From positions 3,100,001-3,164,000 of the forward strand of contig CBDDED010000003.1 in NCBI GenBank assembly GCA_965226825.1: DNA of 64,000 nucleotides, given 5' to 3'. The translations under genes and the position numbers were made by a program. The notes beneath the pieces were generated by a model that saw nothing but the letters and a program-made list of their open reading frames with translations, had not been told where the DNA came from and searched no databases. Of the stretch, positions 9,021 to 17,503 are shown in pieces (position 1 is the first letter of the stretch; each line of letters starts with the position of its first letter). Source of the stretch: Io17-Chloro-G2 sp965226825. Lineage in GTDB: Bacteria > Chloroflexota > Dehalococcoidia > Lucifugimonadales > UBA3495.

Positions 9021-9049
9021 ATCCTATATATGACAGGCACGGATGTCAA
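9021..9049 (-). promoter_or_regulatory. Sigma70-type promoter of the zinc-ribbon gene
   Basis: On the minus strand TTGACA (9044-9049) is followed by a 17-nt spacer and TAGGAT (9021-9026), 45 nt upstream of the mini-protein ATG. Confidence 0.65.
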
Positions 9050-9195
9050 TATATTGTATGCTCGAATCTCAAAATTCTTCAGGATAAATTAGACGCCCGG
9101 CGCCAGCGGCGGCTCTGTAACCGCGAGTGTCCTCGCAACTAACATTCTCTGTACTCCCGCCGGGGCGTGACCCGGATATGCCGGGGCGGTCTCTC

Positions 9196-9204
9196 TGGTA
9201 CAAT
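9196..9204 (+). promoter_or_regulatory. Extended -10 promoter candidate for the cobalamin cluster
   Basis: TGG-TACAAT is an extended -10 element 88 nt before the phosphatase ATG. No cobalamin riboswitch signature was recognised between it and the gene. Confidence 0.35.
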
Positions 9205-9292
9205 CTTCCGGCGGGGCCGTCGGCTTTACCGGTTGGGTTCCGGGCTACTCAAAATTCCTTGGTTAAATTCCTTGGTTGTGGATACCGTCGTC

Positions 9293-9964
9293 ATGGGAAG
9301 ATTTCTCATAGTTCGCCACGGCGAGACTGCGTGGAACGCCGAAGGGCGGATTCAGGGGCACTCGGACACACCGTTGTCCGTGCATGGCATTCGGCAGGCG
9401 CGGGCCGCGGCCAGTCGATTAGCTGATACTGCAATCGACGCGGCTTACAGCAGCGACCTTGTACGGGCCTCGGAGACCGCCAGGATGCTGTTGGAGGGCC
9501 GCGACACGCCGCTGGTCCGCACCGCAGAGCTTCGGGAACGGTACTATGGGGTCTTCGAAGGGCTGACCGTCGATGAGCGCCGCACCCAATATCCTGAAAT
9601 GTTTGCCGCGTCCCTGGTGAAAGACCTGGACTTTGCGCCCTCCGGGGGCGAGAGTGCCCGCAAAACCCTGGACCGCATGGCGGCGTTCGTAGGCGAAATC
9701 AAAGAAAAACACCTGGAGGAAACGGTTCTCCTGGTTGGCCACGGCGGGTCGCTGAGGTCACTGATTTTGGCTGTGATGGACCTGCCGCCGGAGGCTACCT
9801 GGAAATTTGTGATGGCCAATTGCAGCCTTACCATAATCGATACCTACTGGGACAACGCCGTGCTCCGGCTCTATAACGACACATCCCACCTGATCCATTT
9901 GGGCCAGGTGGGCGTTACGGCTGCCGGCAACGCGAGCGCCGATACCGGTCATGCCCCGGCTTAA
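9293..9964 (+). CDS. Histidine phosphatase, probable alpha-ribazole phosphatase (CobC-like)
   Basis: A 223-residue branch-1 histidine phosphatase. LIVRHGETAWNAEGR at the N-terminus holds the phosphorylated His and its Arg; ELRERYYGVFEGLT near 82 and LLVGHGGSLRSL near 147 supply the remaining active-site residues. The family includes phosphoglycerate mutases and CobC, which removes the 5' phosphate from alpha-ribazole phosphate or cobalamin phosphate. The position directly before cobQ, cobU and a PduX-type kinase favours the CobC role; this is inference from context. Confidence 0.85.
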   Translation: MGRFLIVRHGETAWNAEGRIQGHSDTPLSVHGIRQARAAASRLADTAIDAAYSSDLVRASETARMLLEGRDTPLVRTAELRERYYGVFEGLTVDERRTQYPEMFAASLVKDLDFAPSGGESARKTLDRMAAFVGEIKEKHLEETVLLVGHGGSLRSLILAVMDLPPEATWKFVMANCSLTIIDTYWDNAVLRLYNDTSHLIHLGQVGVTAAGNASADTGHAPA

Positions 9965-10048
9965 CGCGGGGCACAGCCGTGTTGGTGGTTGCTGTTGGGG
10001 CCGTCGGTTGCCTGAGCCGGACGCCGGTGAACGCAGGAGATTGAGCCG

Positions 10049-11626
10049 GTGACCGGGCGGGTCTTAATGGTGCAGGGGACCGCTTCCCACGTTGGCAAGA
10101 GTGTGCTCGTGGCGGCGCTTTGCCGCATCTTCCGCCAGGATGGGTTCCGGGTGGCCCCCTTCAAAGCCCAGAACATGTCCAACAATTCCTACGTGACCCG
10201 GGACGGAGGAGAAATTGGCCGCGCCCAGGCAGTTCAGGCCGAAGCCGCCGGAGTGGAAGCCCGGGTGGAGATGAACCCGGTGCTGCTGAAACCCGAGGCT
10301 GACCATACATCGCAGGTGGTGTTGATGGGCCGGCCCCTGCAGACGGCGGGTTCCAGGGACTACTTCAAGTTGAAGCCTCAGCTTTGGGAATCCGTCAGCA
10401 GTTCGCTGGACCGCCTCAGGGACTCTTATGACCTGGTTATCGCCGAAGGGGCGGGAAGCCCGGCGGAGATCAACCTGAAGGCCACCGAAATCGTCAACAT
10501 GCGGGTGGCTCGCTACGCCGACGCCCCGGTGCTCCTTTGCGGAGACATAGACCGGGGCGGGGTTTTCGCTTCTCTCGTGGGCACCCTGGAATTGCTGGAA
10601 CCTGAAGAGCGGCAGACCATCAAGGGGTTCGTAATCAACAAATTTCGGGGCGACGTCAGCCTGCTCACCGACGGCCTGACCTGGCTGGAGGAACGCACCG
10701 GCATTCCCGTGGTAGGGGTTGTGCATCATTTCCGGGATATACACATCCCGGAGGAAGACTCGGTGTCCCTGGAGCTACCCGCCCCGATGACGGCCCATCC
10801 GGTGTTGGACATAGCCGTGGTCCAGCTTCCCCATATTTCAAACTTTGATGATTTTGACCTGCTGGCCCGGGAGCCCGGCGTCTCCCTGCGGTATGTCACT
10901 TCCCAGGTTGAATTGGGCAAGCCGGACCTGGTGATTCTTCCCGGCACCAAGACTACCATCCCTGACCTGGCCTGGATGAATGGCCGGGGACTGACCCAGG
11001 CCATCCAGGACCTGCACCTACGAGACGGCGCGGCGGTGGTGGGAATCTGCGGTGGGTACCAAATGTTGGGCGCCAGGGTCTCAGACCCCCATAAAATCGA
11101 ATCGAGCATGGAAGAAATTGACGGCTTGGGTCTGCTTCCCATCAGCACCGTGTTTTCCGGGACCAAGGAGACCCACCGCATCCGAGGCCGGGTGGGCAAT
11201 GCCCTAGGTCTGCTCTCGGGGGCTCAAGGGTGCGACGTCCAAGGTTATGAAATACACATGGGCCTCACCAGCGTCATGGCCGCTTCGACGCAAACGGCCC
11301 CGTTTCTGATTGAAGACCGGTCCGACGCCGCGGTGTCGCCGGAAACCGCAATGGATGGATGCATGGACCCAACCGGACGGGTGTTGGGCACCTACATCCA
11401 CGGGCTGTTCCACAACCAAGGCGTGCGGACCGCGATGCTGAGGCAACTGGCTGACGCCAAAGGCGTGGCTCTGCCGTCGTCGGAGTTTGACCCGTCGATG
11501 GAGCAGGAGTTTGACAAACTGGCGGATTGGGTCAGGAACAGCCTGGACATGGACCTGGTGTACCGGATGGCCGGGCTTTCGCAGCACCGGGACGCCGGCG
11601 AACCCGCAACTCCGGGCCTGTCCTGA
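10049..11626 (+). CDS. cobQ: Cobyric acid synthase (CobQ/CbiP)
   Basis: Amidates four carboxylates (b, d, e, g) of adenosylcobyrinic acid a,c-diamide using glutamine and ATP. The 525 residues begin with the ATP-binding dethiobiotin-synthetase-like domain (MVQGTASHVGKS, APFKAQNMSNNS, GAGSPAEINL), followed by a class I glutamine amidotransferase domain whose nucleophile is the Cys in VGICGGYQMLG (about 335) and whose catalytic His is in GTYIHGLFHN (about 452). It starts at GTG with GGAGA about 10 nt upstream and overlaps the next gene by one base. Confidence 0.96.
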   Translation: MTGRVLMVQGTASHVGKSVLVAALCRIFRQDGFRVAPFKAQNMSNNSYVTRDGGEIGRAQAVQAEAAGVEARVEMNPVLLKPEADHTSQVVLMGRPLQTAGSRDYFKLKPQLWESVSSSLDRLRDSYDLVIAEGAGSPAEINLKATEIVNMRVARYADAPVLLCGDIDRGGVFASLVGTLELLEPEERQTIKGFVINKFRGDVSLLTDGLTWLEERTGIPVVGVVHHFRDIHIPEEDSVSLELPAPMTAHPVLDIAVVQLPHISNFDDFDLLAREPGVSLRYVTSQVELGKPDLVILPGTKTTIPDLAWMNGRGLTQAIQDLHLRDGAAVVGICGGYQMLGARVSDPHKIESSMEEIDGLGLLPISTVFSGTKETHRIRGRVGNALGLLSGAQGCDVQGYEIHMGLTSVMAASTQTAPFLIEDRSDAAVSPETAMDGCMDPTGRVLGTYIHGLFHNQGVRTAMLRQLADAKGVALPSSEFDPSMEQEFDKLADWVRNSLDMDLVYRMAGLSQHRDAGEPATPGLS

Positions 11627-12186
11627 TGGCGGATCGGGGGCCGGAGGTGCATCTCATATTGGGCGGCGTCCGGTCGGGCAAAAGCGCGTTTGCCGAAGGG
11701 TTGGCAACCTACCTGGGACTCCACACGGTTTACCTGGCCACGGGCCAAGCGTTGGACGAAGAGATGGAGGAACGAATCCAAATCCACCGCCGGCGGCGGC
11801 CCGTCGAGTGGGACACATTGGAAGAGAGTCTGAATTTGCCCGAATGCCTGCAACAGTACCTGGAATCGAGGAGCGGACCCACGGCGGTTATTGTCGAAAG
11901 CATCGACGGGTGGCTGGCCAATATCCTGCTGAAACATGAAGACCAGCCCGCCGGTGACGTTGAAACCCTGGCGCTGTGCGCCGCCGACCGTCTGTTGGAC
12001 GTTGGCCGGAAAGGAGCGCGCGCGGTCTTTGCGGTCAGCGCTGAGGTTGGACTGACGCTGACGCCGACAACTCCCCTGGGACGGCGTTTCCAGGACCTGT
12101 TAGGATTGGTGAACCAGAGGGTAGCCGGGTCCGCCGACCGCGTCACCCTGGTTGTTGCCGGCCTGCCGGTGGCGATCAAGAAGTAG
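11626..12186 (+). CDS. cobU: Adenosylcobinamide kinase / adenosylcobinamide-phosphate guanylyltransferase
   Basis: A 186-residue bifunctional nucleotide-loop enzyme (CobU/CobP) that phosphorylates adenosylcobinamide and then attaches GMP. The P-loop GGVRSGKS is at residues 12-19, with YLATGQALDEEM following and the family's C-terminal block VNQRVAGSADRVTLVVAGLP. The ATG shares a base with the cobQ stop (TGATG), indicating translational coupling. Confidence 0.95.
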   Translation: MADRGPEVHLILGGVRSGKSAFAEGLATYLGLHTVYLATGQALDEEMEERIQIHRRRRPVEWDTLEESLNLPECLQQYLESRSGPTAVIVESIDGWLANILLKHEDQPAGDVETLALCAADRLLDVGRKGARAVFAVSAEVGLTLTPTTPLGRRFQDLLGLVNQRVAGSADRVTLVVAGLPVAIKK

Positions 12187-12218
12187 ACCGCGCCGGCGCC
12201 AGCGGCCCGGTTTGCCTG

Positions 12219-13193
12219 GTGAGTGAGTTGATCGAAAAACCCCTTAATCCTCCAAGTCATCAGCCAACCTTGGAAACCGTCGGTGACGGAGAAGTCCGCA
12301 CTGCGACGGTGCGGGTGCCCGGCTCCTGCGGAGAACTGGTGCAGGGCATCAACCAGGACGGATATTTCCTGGTTTCCTGCCCGGTGGATTTCCACTCTCG
12401 GGTCACGGTTACAGTCGAGCGTGGCGTTTCCGCGCATGGGGCCAATCACGTCAACGCCCCTGAAGGGTTAAGCAAGGCGGGGGAAGCCGCCCGCTATGCC
12501 ATGGACCACCTTCAAGCGGTTGGCTTCACCGCTTGCGTGGAAGTAAGCAACCCTATTCCCAAGGGTAAGGGTCTGGGAAGCAGCAGCGCCGACGTGGTGG
12601 GGGCCATCGCCGCCACCGGGCTCGCGTTGGGTCATGAGTTGCCGCCGGCGGAAATAGCCCGTCTTGCGCTCAAGGTGGAACCCACTGACGGCGTGATGTA
12701 TCCGGGAATCGCCCTCTTCGACCATCGCGATGGAGCGGTCATGGAATCCCTGGGCCCGCCTCCGCCGCTGGAGATAGTGGCCCTGGACTTTGGGGGCACG
12801 GTGGACACCGTTGATTTCAACCGGACCGACCGCCGTTCTCTGTGGGAATCGGTGTCGGTAGACACGTCCCGGGCGTTGGAACTGGTGCGCCGGGGTGTGG
12901 CGGGCGGCGACCCGGTTTTGCTCGGAGAGGGCGCCACCATCAGCGCGTGGACCGGGCAGAAGGTGTCTCCCAAGCCTCAATTACCCCCAGTCTGTGATTT
13001 CGCCCAGGCTGTGGGAGCCGTGGGTGTGAACGTGGCCCACAGCGGCGCGCTCATCGGCGTGCTGCTGGATGCCCGACAGCGGCGAGGCCTGTCGGTGTTT
13101 CGGAAAGCCAGGGACGCCTTTCCCCAGGCGGAGATGGTCTATCACTTCCGGCTTTTGGGCGGAGGCGTACGGCGGGTTACAGGCGGAGCGTAG
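12219..13193 (+). CDS. GHMP kinase of the PduX family, probable L-threonine kinase
   Basis: PduX makes L-threonine O-3-phosphate, which is decarboxylated to aminopropanol phosphate, the linker between corrin and nucleotide loop. The signature VPGSCGELVQG followed by LVSCPVDFHSRV is specific for this branch of the GHMP superfamily. The ATP loop PKGKGLGSSSADVVG lies near residue 110. At 324 residues it is of normal length. The location right after cobU agrees with a role in cobalamin assembly. GTG 12219 is the likely start, 32 bp after cobU. Confidence 0.88.
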   Translation: MSELIEKPLNPPSHQPTLETVGDGEVRTATVRVPGSCGELVQGINQDGYFLVSCPVDFHSRVTVTVERGVSAHGANHVNAPEGLSKAGEAARYAMDHLQAVGFTACVEVSNPIPKGKGLGSSSADVVGAIAATGLALGHELPPAEIARLALKVEPTDGVMYPGIALFDHRDGAVMESLGPPPPLEIVALDFGGTVDTVDFNRTDRRSLWESVSVDTSRALELVRRGVAGGDPVLLGEGATISAWTGQKVSPKPQLPPVCDFAQAVGAVGVNVAHSGALIGVLLDARQRRGLSVFRKARDAFPQAEMVYHFRLLGGGVRRVTGGA

Positions 13194-13251
13194 CAGGAGC
13201 CCACTGCCCCGTTGGACCCACTCGCAAATCAGGTCAAAGGGTGTAGAAAGC

Positions 13252-14325
13252 ATGTCGGAATATAAACTGGCGGTTATCGCCGGAGACGGCGTTGGACCCG
13301 AAGTCATATCTGAGGGCCGCAAGGTGCTGGACGCTCTGGCCGGTTCCCCAGACGACCCCCAGTTCCAATGCACCGATTTCCCCTGGGGGTCGGATTACTA
13401 CCGGGAGACGGGCCGGTTGATGCCGGAAGATGGTTTGGAGCAGCTTGAGGCTTTCGACGCCATTCTGTTCGGCGCCGTGGGCGACCCGCATATCCCGGAC
13501 CACGTGACGCTCCACGGCCTGCTGTTGCCCATGCGGCGCACCTTCGATCAAGGAGTGTGCATCCGTCCGGCCTATTTGTACCCGGGGGTCGAATCCCCCC
13601 TTGCCGGCAAGCGGGCCGGCGATATCGATCTGGTGATTTTCCGGGAAAACACCGAGGGGGAGTATGCCCCCATTGGCGGCCGCCTTTACCCGGCCACCGC
13701 CCACGAAACGGTGATCCAGACCAACGTCTTCACCCGCCGGGGTACCGAGCGGATTATCCGGGCCGCTTTTGAGTTCTGCGAAAGAAGGGGCCGGAAAAAC
13801 AAGGTTACCTCCGTCACCAAGTCCAACGCCCAGGCTTTCGGCATGGTGTTCTGGGACGAGGTTTTCCAGGAAGTGGCTGCCGAGTTTCCAAACATACAGA
13901 CTGAATCTCTGTTGGTGGACCGTGCGTGCATGGACTTCGTGCGCTGGCCGGAGGCTTTCGATGTGGTGGTGGCGTCGAATCTCTTTGCCGACATTCTTTC
14001 CGACATTGCCGCCGTGGTCACCGGAAGCATGGGCCTGGCACCCAGCGCCAACATCAACCCCGAACACATCCACCCTTCCATGTTTGAACCGGTGCACGGC
14101 GCCGCTTTCGACATCACCGGGAAGGGCATCGCCAACCCCCTGGCCACCATCTCCGCAGTTGCCATGATGCTGGAGCACCTGGGCGAAAGGGGGGCCGCCG
14201 ACAGGGTGGACCGGGCCGTAGCCCAATGCCTGAGCGAACGCAACGTCTTGACGCCGGACCTGGGCGGCACCGCAACCACGTCCCAGGTAGCGGATGAGGT
14301 GGTGCGGTTATTGAGGGATGGGTAG
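13252..14325 (+). CDS. Isocitrate/isopropylmalate-family dehydrogenase, tartrate or D-malate dehydrogenase-like
   Basis: A 357-residue beta-decarboxylating NAD-dependent dehydrogenase. It has the N-terminal IAGDGVGPEV, the substrate loop MRRTFDQGVCIRP, the ENTEGEYAPIGG block, the catalytic Lys in VTKSNAQAFGMVFWD, the metal-binding DILSDIAA, and the NAD site EPVHGAAFDITGKGIANP. The loop and the SNAQ segment fit tartrate dehydrogenase/D-malate dehydrogenase (TTUD/DmlA) better than LeuB or Icd. Start at ATG 13252 after AAAGG. A decayed relative lies 2.4 kb downstream (16732-16932). Confidence 0.88.
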   Translation: MSEYKLAVIAGDGVGPEVISEGRKVLDALAGSPDDPQFQCTDFPWGSDYYRETGRLMPEDGLEQLEAFDAILFGAVGDPHIPDHVTLHGLLLPMRRTFDQGVCIRPAYLYPGVESPLAGKRAGDIDLVIFRENTEGEYAPIGGRLYPATAHETVIQTNVFTRRGTERIIRAAFEFCERRGRKNKVTSVTKSNAQAFGMVFWDEVFQEVAAEFPNIQTESLLVDRACMDFVRWPEAFDVVVASNLFADILSDIAAVVTGSMGLAPSANINPEHIHPSMFEPVHGAAFDITGKGIANPLATISAVAMMLEHLGERGAADRVDRAVAQCLSERNVLTPDLGGTATTSQVADEVVRLLRDG

Positions 14326-14570
14326 GGGTTGATGCCGGAAATGTTACTATTGAGACCCTTAGACAGGCCTCCAACAGCCGCCTTGAGTCCCGGCGCCTAA
14401 CAACCGTGAAATAAAAATTACCTGAAGCCAGCGCGGGTCGATTGTGCGGACCGACGGTAATGTGCTCACCCGTCGGCGGTAGGAAATCGTGGCTTTTGCT
14501 ATCATCGTCATTACCTTAATCAGGAAAACAGGGACAAGAAACACAAGCGCGGCGCCCAGGAGTTCCCGTT

Positions 14571-15260
14571 ATGACAACAAAACCAACTTACCAAATTCTA
14601 TCGGTCATCGACTACGCCAACCTGGACTTTGACCCCAACGAGTCTGAGCCGCTGCCGGAGGGTATGGAACAGAACCCGACTATCCTGAGAATCATTGGCA
14701 TGATAGACGCCCACCTTAAATCCCTGTACCCGCCCGAAGAGGTTTTCATCGACACGAACACGCCGGTGTGCTACAACCGCGATAACCTGAACGACCGGGT
14801 CATGCCGGACATCTACATCGCATTCGACGTGGACGCGCCGGCCATCGGGCAAAGGAAACTGTACCTCCCCTGGGAAGCGGGCAAGCCCCCCGACTTCGTG
14901 CTTGAAGTCGGCTCGGAGAGCACGTCCCAAAACGACCTGGGCCCCAAACGCGATCGGTACGCCCAAATCGGTGTCCTTGAATACTGGCGCTTTGACCCCA
15001 GCGGCGGCGGCCACTACGGCCAACCGTTGACTGGAGAGCGGCTGGTTAACGGCGTTTACCTGCCCATTGAACTTACCACAGAACCGGACGGCATTCTGAA
15101 AGGGCACAGTCCGATACTGGGGCGAAGCCTGTGCTGGCAGGACGGGATACCGGAACTCTACGACCCCAATTGCAACACTTACCACCGGGACCTGACCCAG
15201 TCTGAGGCCAGAATCCGGGAATTAGAAGAGGAAATCCGGCGCCAACAAGGCGGAAACTAA
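14571..15260 (+). CDS. Uma2 family (DUF820) endonuclease-like protein
   Basis: A 229-residue member of the Uma2 family, a restriction-endonuclease-like fold common in Cyanobacteria and Chloroflexota. The core is visible: VMPDIYIAFD near residue 78, DFVLEVGSESTSQNDL near 108 and KRDRYAQIGVLEYWRFD near 126; D, E and the following K give the PD-(D/E)xK site. The last 30 residues are charged and helical (EARIRELEEEIRRQ). AGGAG lies 8 nt before ATG. Biological role is not established for the family. Confidence 0.88.
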   Translation: MTTKPTYQILSVIDYANLDFDPNESEPLPEGMEQNPTILRIIGMIDAHLKSLYPPEEVFIDTNTPVCYNRDNLNDRVMPDIYIAFDVDAPAIGQRKLYLPWEAGKPPDFVLEVGSESTSQNDLGPKRDRYAQIGVLEYWRFDPSGGGHYGQPLTGERLVNGVYLPIELTTEPDGILKGHSPILGRSLCWQDGIPELYDPNCNTYHRDLTQSEARIRELEEEIRRQQGGN

Positions 15261-15375
15261 TTGCTGCTAGGGAAGAACGGGGACCAGCGAGGGATCGGTC
15301 AAATCATGGGATCCCCCTGCGGGCCTTGTTCCAAAGATTAACCACGAGGTAGCCAGACGGCAGAGGGCCGGCCGG

Positions 15376-15792
15376 ATGACCAGTGAACCGCGTTGGAAAC
15401 TCCGATTCAATAGCTTCTCCCGCGCATACGCGTTGTTGCGGAGCGCCCTCGATTCCGGCGTAGGACCGCTCAACGAGTTGGAGCGCGAGGGAGTAATCCA
15501 ACGTTTCGAATATACCTTTGAGTTAGCCTGGAACACTCTCAAAGATCGGTTGGAATACGAGGGAGTCACCCTGCCCGCGGTCACCCCGCGAAATGTCATC
15601 CGACAAGCGTTTCAGGCGCGACTTATTGAAGACGGCGACGCCTGGCTCGACATGCTCACTGACCGGAATTTGAGCTCACATACTTATGACGCGGCCGGCA
15701 TCGAGGCTGTGCTCAAAAACGTACATGAACGCTACCTCGCAGTATTAAACGGCTTACACTTGAGATTGACCGAGGACATGGTGGAGCAGTGA
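15376..15792 (+). CDS. HI0074-family nucleotidyltransferase substrate-binding protein (HEPN-like)
   Basis: A 138-residue helical protein with the complete family signature: LEREGVIQRFEYTFELAWN, TLKDRLEYEGV, TPRNVIRQAF and DMLTDRNLSSHTYD. The RN-x4-H segment is the HEPN-type RNase motif. It overlaps the downstream nucleotidyltransferase by 4 nt. Such pairs behave as HEPN/MNT toxin-antitoxin modules in which the partner modifies and silences the HEPN protein. Confidence 0.92.
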   Translation: MTSEPRWKLRFNSFSRAYALLRSALDSGVGPLNELEREGVIQRFEYTFELAWNTLKDRLEYEGVTLPAVTPRNVIRQAFQARLIEDGDAWLDMLTDRNLSSHTYDAAGIEAVLKNVHERYLAVLNGLHLRLTEDMVEQ

Positions 15793-16103
15793 AAGCGCCC
15801 TGCCTCTCCAAGAAAACCATGAATGCGCTGGCTCAAGTGTTCACTCGCTACCCCGAACTGACCCAAGTCCTGCTCTACGGATCCCGGGCCAACGGCAACG
15901 CGACGCCCCGTTCGGACATCGACCTTGCCACCCGTGGCATCCTCGATTCCCACCGCCTTGGCCGCCTCGTCTTAGACCTGGAGGAGTCCGACATCCTCCA
16001 GAAATGCGACGTGCACGCCTACGAGCGAATCAGTAATACTGGGCTCAAGGCCTACATAGACTCGGAGGCCATCTCCATCTACGAGAGGAGTGCGGGTGGC
16101 TAG
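15789..16103 (+). CDS. MNT-type nucleotidyltransferase (HI0073-like antitoxin)
   Basis: A 104-residue minimal nucleotidyltransferase. VLLYGSRANGNATPRSDIDL contains the GSRA loop and the first two catalytic Asp residues; the third Asp is in KCDVHAYE. It begins at GTG within a GTGA overlap with the HEPN gene, so the two are translated together. In related modules the MNT protein attaches AMP or other nucleotides to the HEPN partner. Confidence 0.92.
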   Translation: MKAPCLSKKTMNALAQVFTRYPELTQVLLYGSRANGNATPRSDIDLATRGILDSHRLGRLVLDLEESDILQKCDVHAYERISNTGLKAYIDSEAISIYERSAGG

Positions 16104-16731
16104 CCTGCGGTTTTTCCATCCAAAGGGGAGTGCAAAACTTTCGAGTTAAGACAGTCAATCGAATGACGGAAAGGCAACTGTTCAGAGTGTGGATGTTGGA
16201 TTGCCCGAACACTTCTTCATAGACACCAGCCTGAACGTCGGCAACAAGGTTTAACCCATCAAAATCGGGCGGCTTGACACTCGGCTCCCTTCAACGCTGG
16301 ATTGTTACGCTCGTGAACGTTGGCATCCATTTTTTCGCCCCCACTATTCGTTTCCCCGAGGGAACGAATAAGGAACGAATCCCCCTGGACCGAACCAACC
16401 CTTCGACGAGGTCAGGATGAAAGACGGGCGACGTCAGTTGGTGTCACCCCAGGTTGGCTCGGTGTTCTCCGGCGCAATTTCGGATCGTTTATTGCTCAAT
16501 ATTGTAGAGAGATGTAACCGCAGCGGGGAGGAGAGAAATGTCACCAGGGGATTGCGTTTTGCTCCAGGGACTGACAGGTTTCTTCGTCGCAAGCCTGTCT
16601 CGAACCAGGTGAAGAATGCACTTCCCTTCAGATCTGAACAGATACACGGAAAGCCTTCAAGGGGAGTCCGCCGCCGTATCTACTGAGCGTCCGGGCTGCC
16701 GAGCAAAGGTTGGTCCTAGGACAAACGGCGA
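16104..16731. other. Gene-poor stretch before the dehydrogenase remnant
   Basis: No intact gene. At 16346-16369 ATTCGTTTCC faces GGAACGAAT as a short hairpin. At 16399-16422 the sequence CCCTTCGACGAGGTCAGGAT resembles a common bacterial intergenic repeat. The rest appears to be decayed sequence. Confidence 0.4.
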
Positions 16732-16932
16732 GGCATTGCCAATCCCCTGGCTGCCATCTCCGCCGCGGCCATGATGCCGACTACTTTGGTGAGGCCTAAG
16801 CCCCCCTGGAGGGTAAACTAAGCGGTGGCTCGGTGTCTCAGGGAAGCGCGGGTACTGCCACCGGATTTCGGTGGCAGAAACTCCACTTCCCAAGTAGCCA
16901 AGGAGGTCGTGCAATTGCTGAGCGGCGGGTAG
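16732..16932 (+). pseudogene. Remnant of a second tartrate/isopropylmalate-type dehydrogenase
   Basis: Frame 1 reads GIANPLAAISAAAMM, then after an in-frame stop at 16819-16821 AVARCLREARVLPPDFGG, and ends TSQVAKEVVQLLSGG followed by a stop. These blocks align in order with the C-terminus of the intact dehydrogenase at 13252-14325 (GIANPLATISAVAMM, AVAQCLSERNVLTPDLGG, TSQVADEVVRLLRDG). The segment between the first two blocks no longer matches, which suggests compensating indels. The N-terminal 300 codons are gone. Confidence 0.75.
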
Positions 16933-17019
16933 GAAGCGAATCAAGGCACAAGTATATTTATCCTCGCCTCCTTCCCAGAGGGGACTTTCGAGCGGCGACC
17001 AAGGCCATGCTCCATTCAG

Positions 17020-17442
17020 CTATTCTATTCGTATATCTCCCAAGCATCCAGCTTCAATTTCCTTCCCGCACTCGTAACAGTAAAGCCCTTGAAGTCCACC
17101 GGGTGTACCTTCACTCCTTAAGTGAACAAGTTTATCGTCCTGAGCTAAAAATACTTGGTAGGTATCCAAGTCGCTTCTAAGTTGTACCGACCCGCATTCC
17201 CGGCAGGCGCACTTGGGTAGATTCCCTTCATCCTCGGGGGAGTGGTTTTCGGCTGTCTGTCCTCTTAAGCGATTTGATCCATCATTGATTCGCGGGGAGG
17301 CTGAATCAAGATGCACAGTGATGGGTCTCAGACTGGCCAACCCATTTAACACCACTTGAAAAGAAATGCTACCAAAGGTTTCCTGTTCGATTTCGGACAT
17401 ATCAATCCAGATCCTCTCGGTCAAGTATTGGATCGGGATCAT
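17020..17442 (-). CDS. Hypothetical zinc-ribbon protein downstream of the DpnI homologue
   Basis: Up to 140 residues, unrecognised as a whole. The C-terminal half has two Cys pairs, CACRECGS and LYCYECGKE, spaced about 43 residues apart, which probably bind zinc. The N-terminal part has beta-strand character. Codon 15 (ATG 17400) is preceded by GAGAGGA and may be the true start. It lies 61 bp after the DpnI-like gene on the same strand, so the two may be one operon; no direct functional link can be shown. Confidence 0.6.
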   Translation of the reverse strand: MIPIQYLTERIWIDMSEIEQETFGSISFQVVLNGLASLRPITVHLDSASPRINDGSNRLRGQTAENHSPEDEGNLPKCACRECGSVQLRSDLDTYQVFLAQDDKLVHLRSEGTPGGLQGLYCYECGKEIEAGCLGDIRIE

Positions 17443-17503
17443 TGATCGTAATCATTCGGCTGTCAATGCCTACAGCGGCCTCCTATATGGGAGGTTTATG
17501 GAC

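Noticed and set aside
8977..9292. Cobalamin riboswitch upstream of the cobalamin cluster
   Set aside because: The conserved B12-box pattern could not be found.
16190..16255. Fragment reading PEHFFIDTSLNV, reminiscent of PEEVFIDTNTPV in the Uma2 protein
   Set aside because: The match is only about a dozen residues with no further support; it may be chance or a small remnant.
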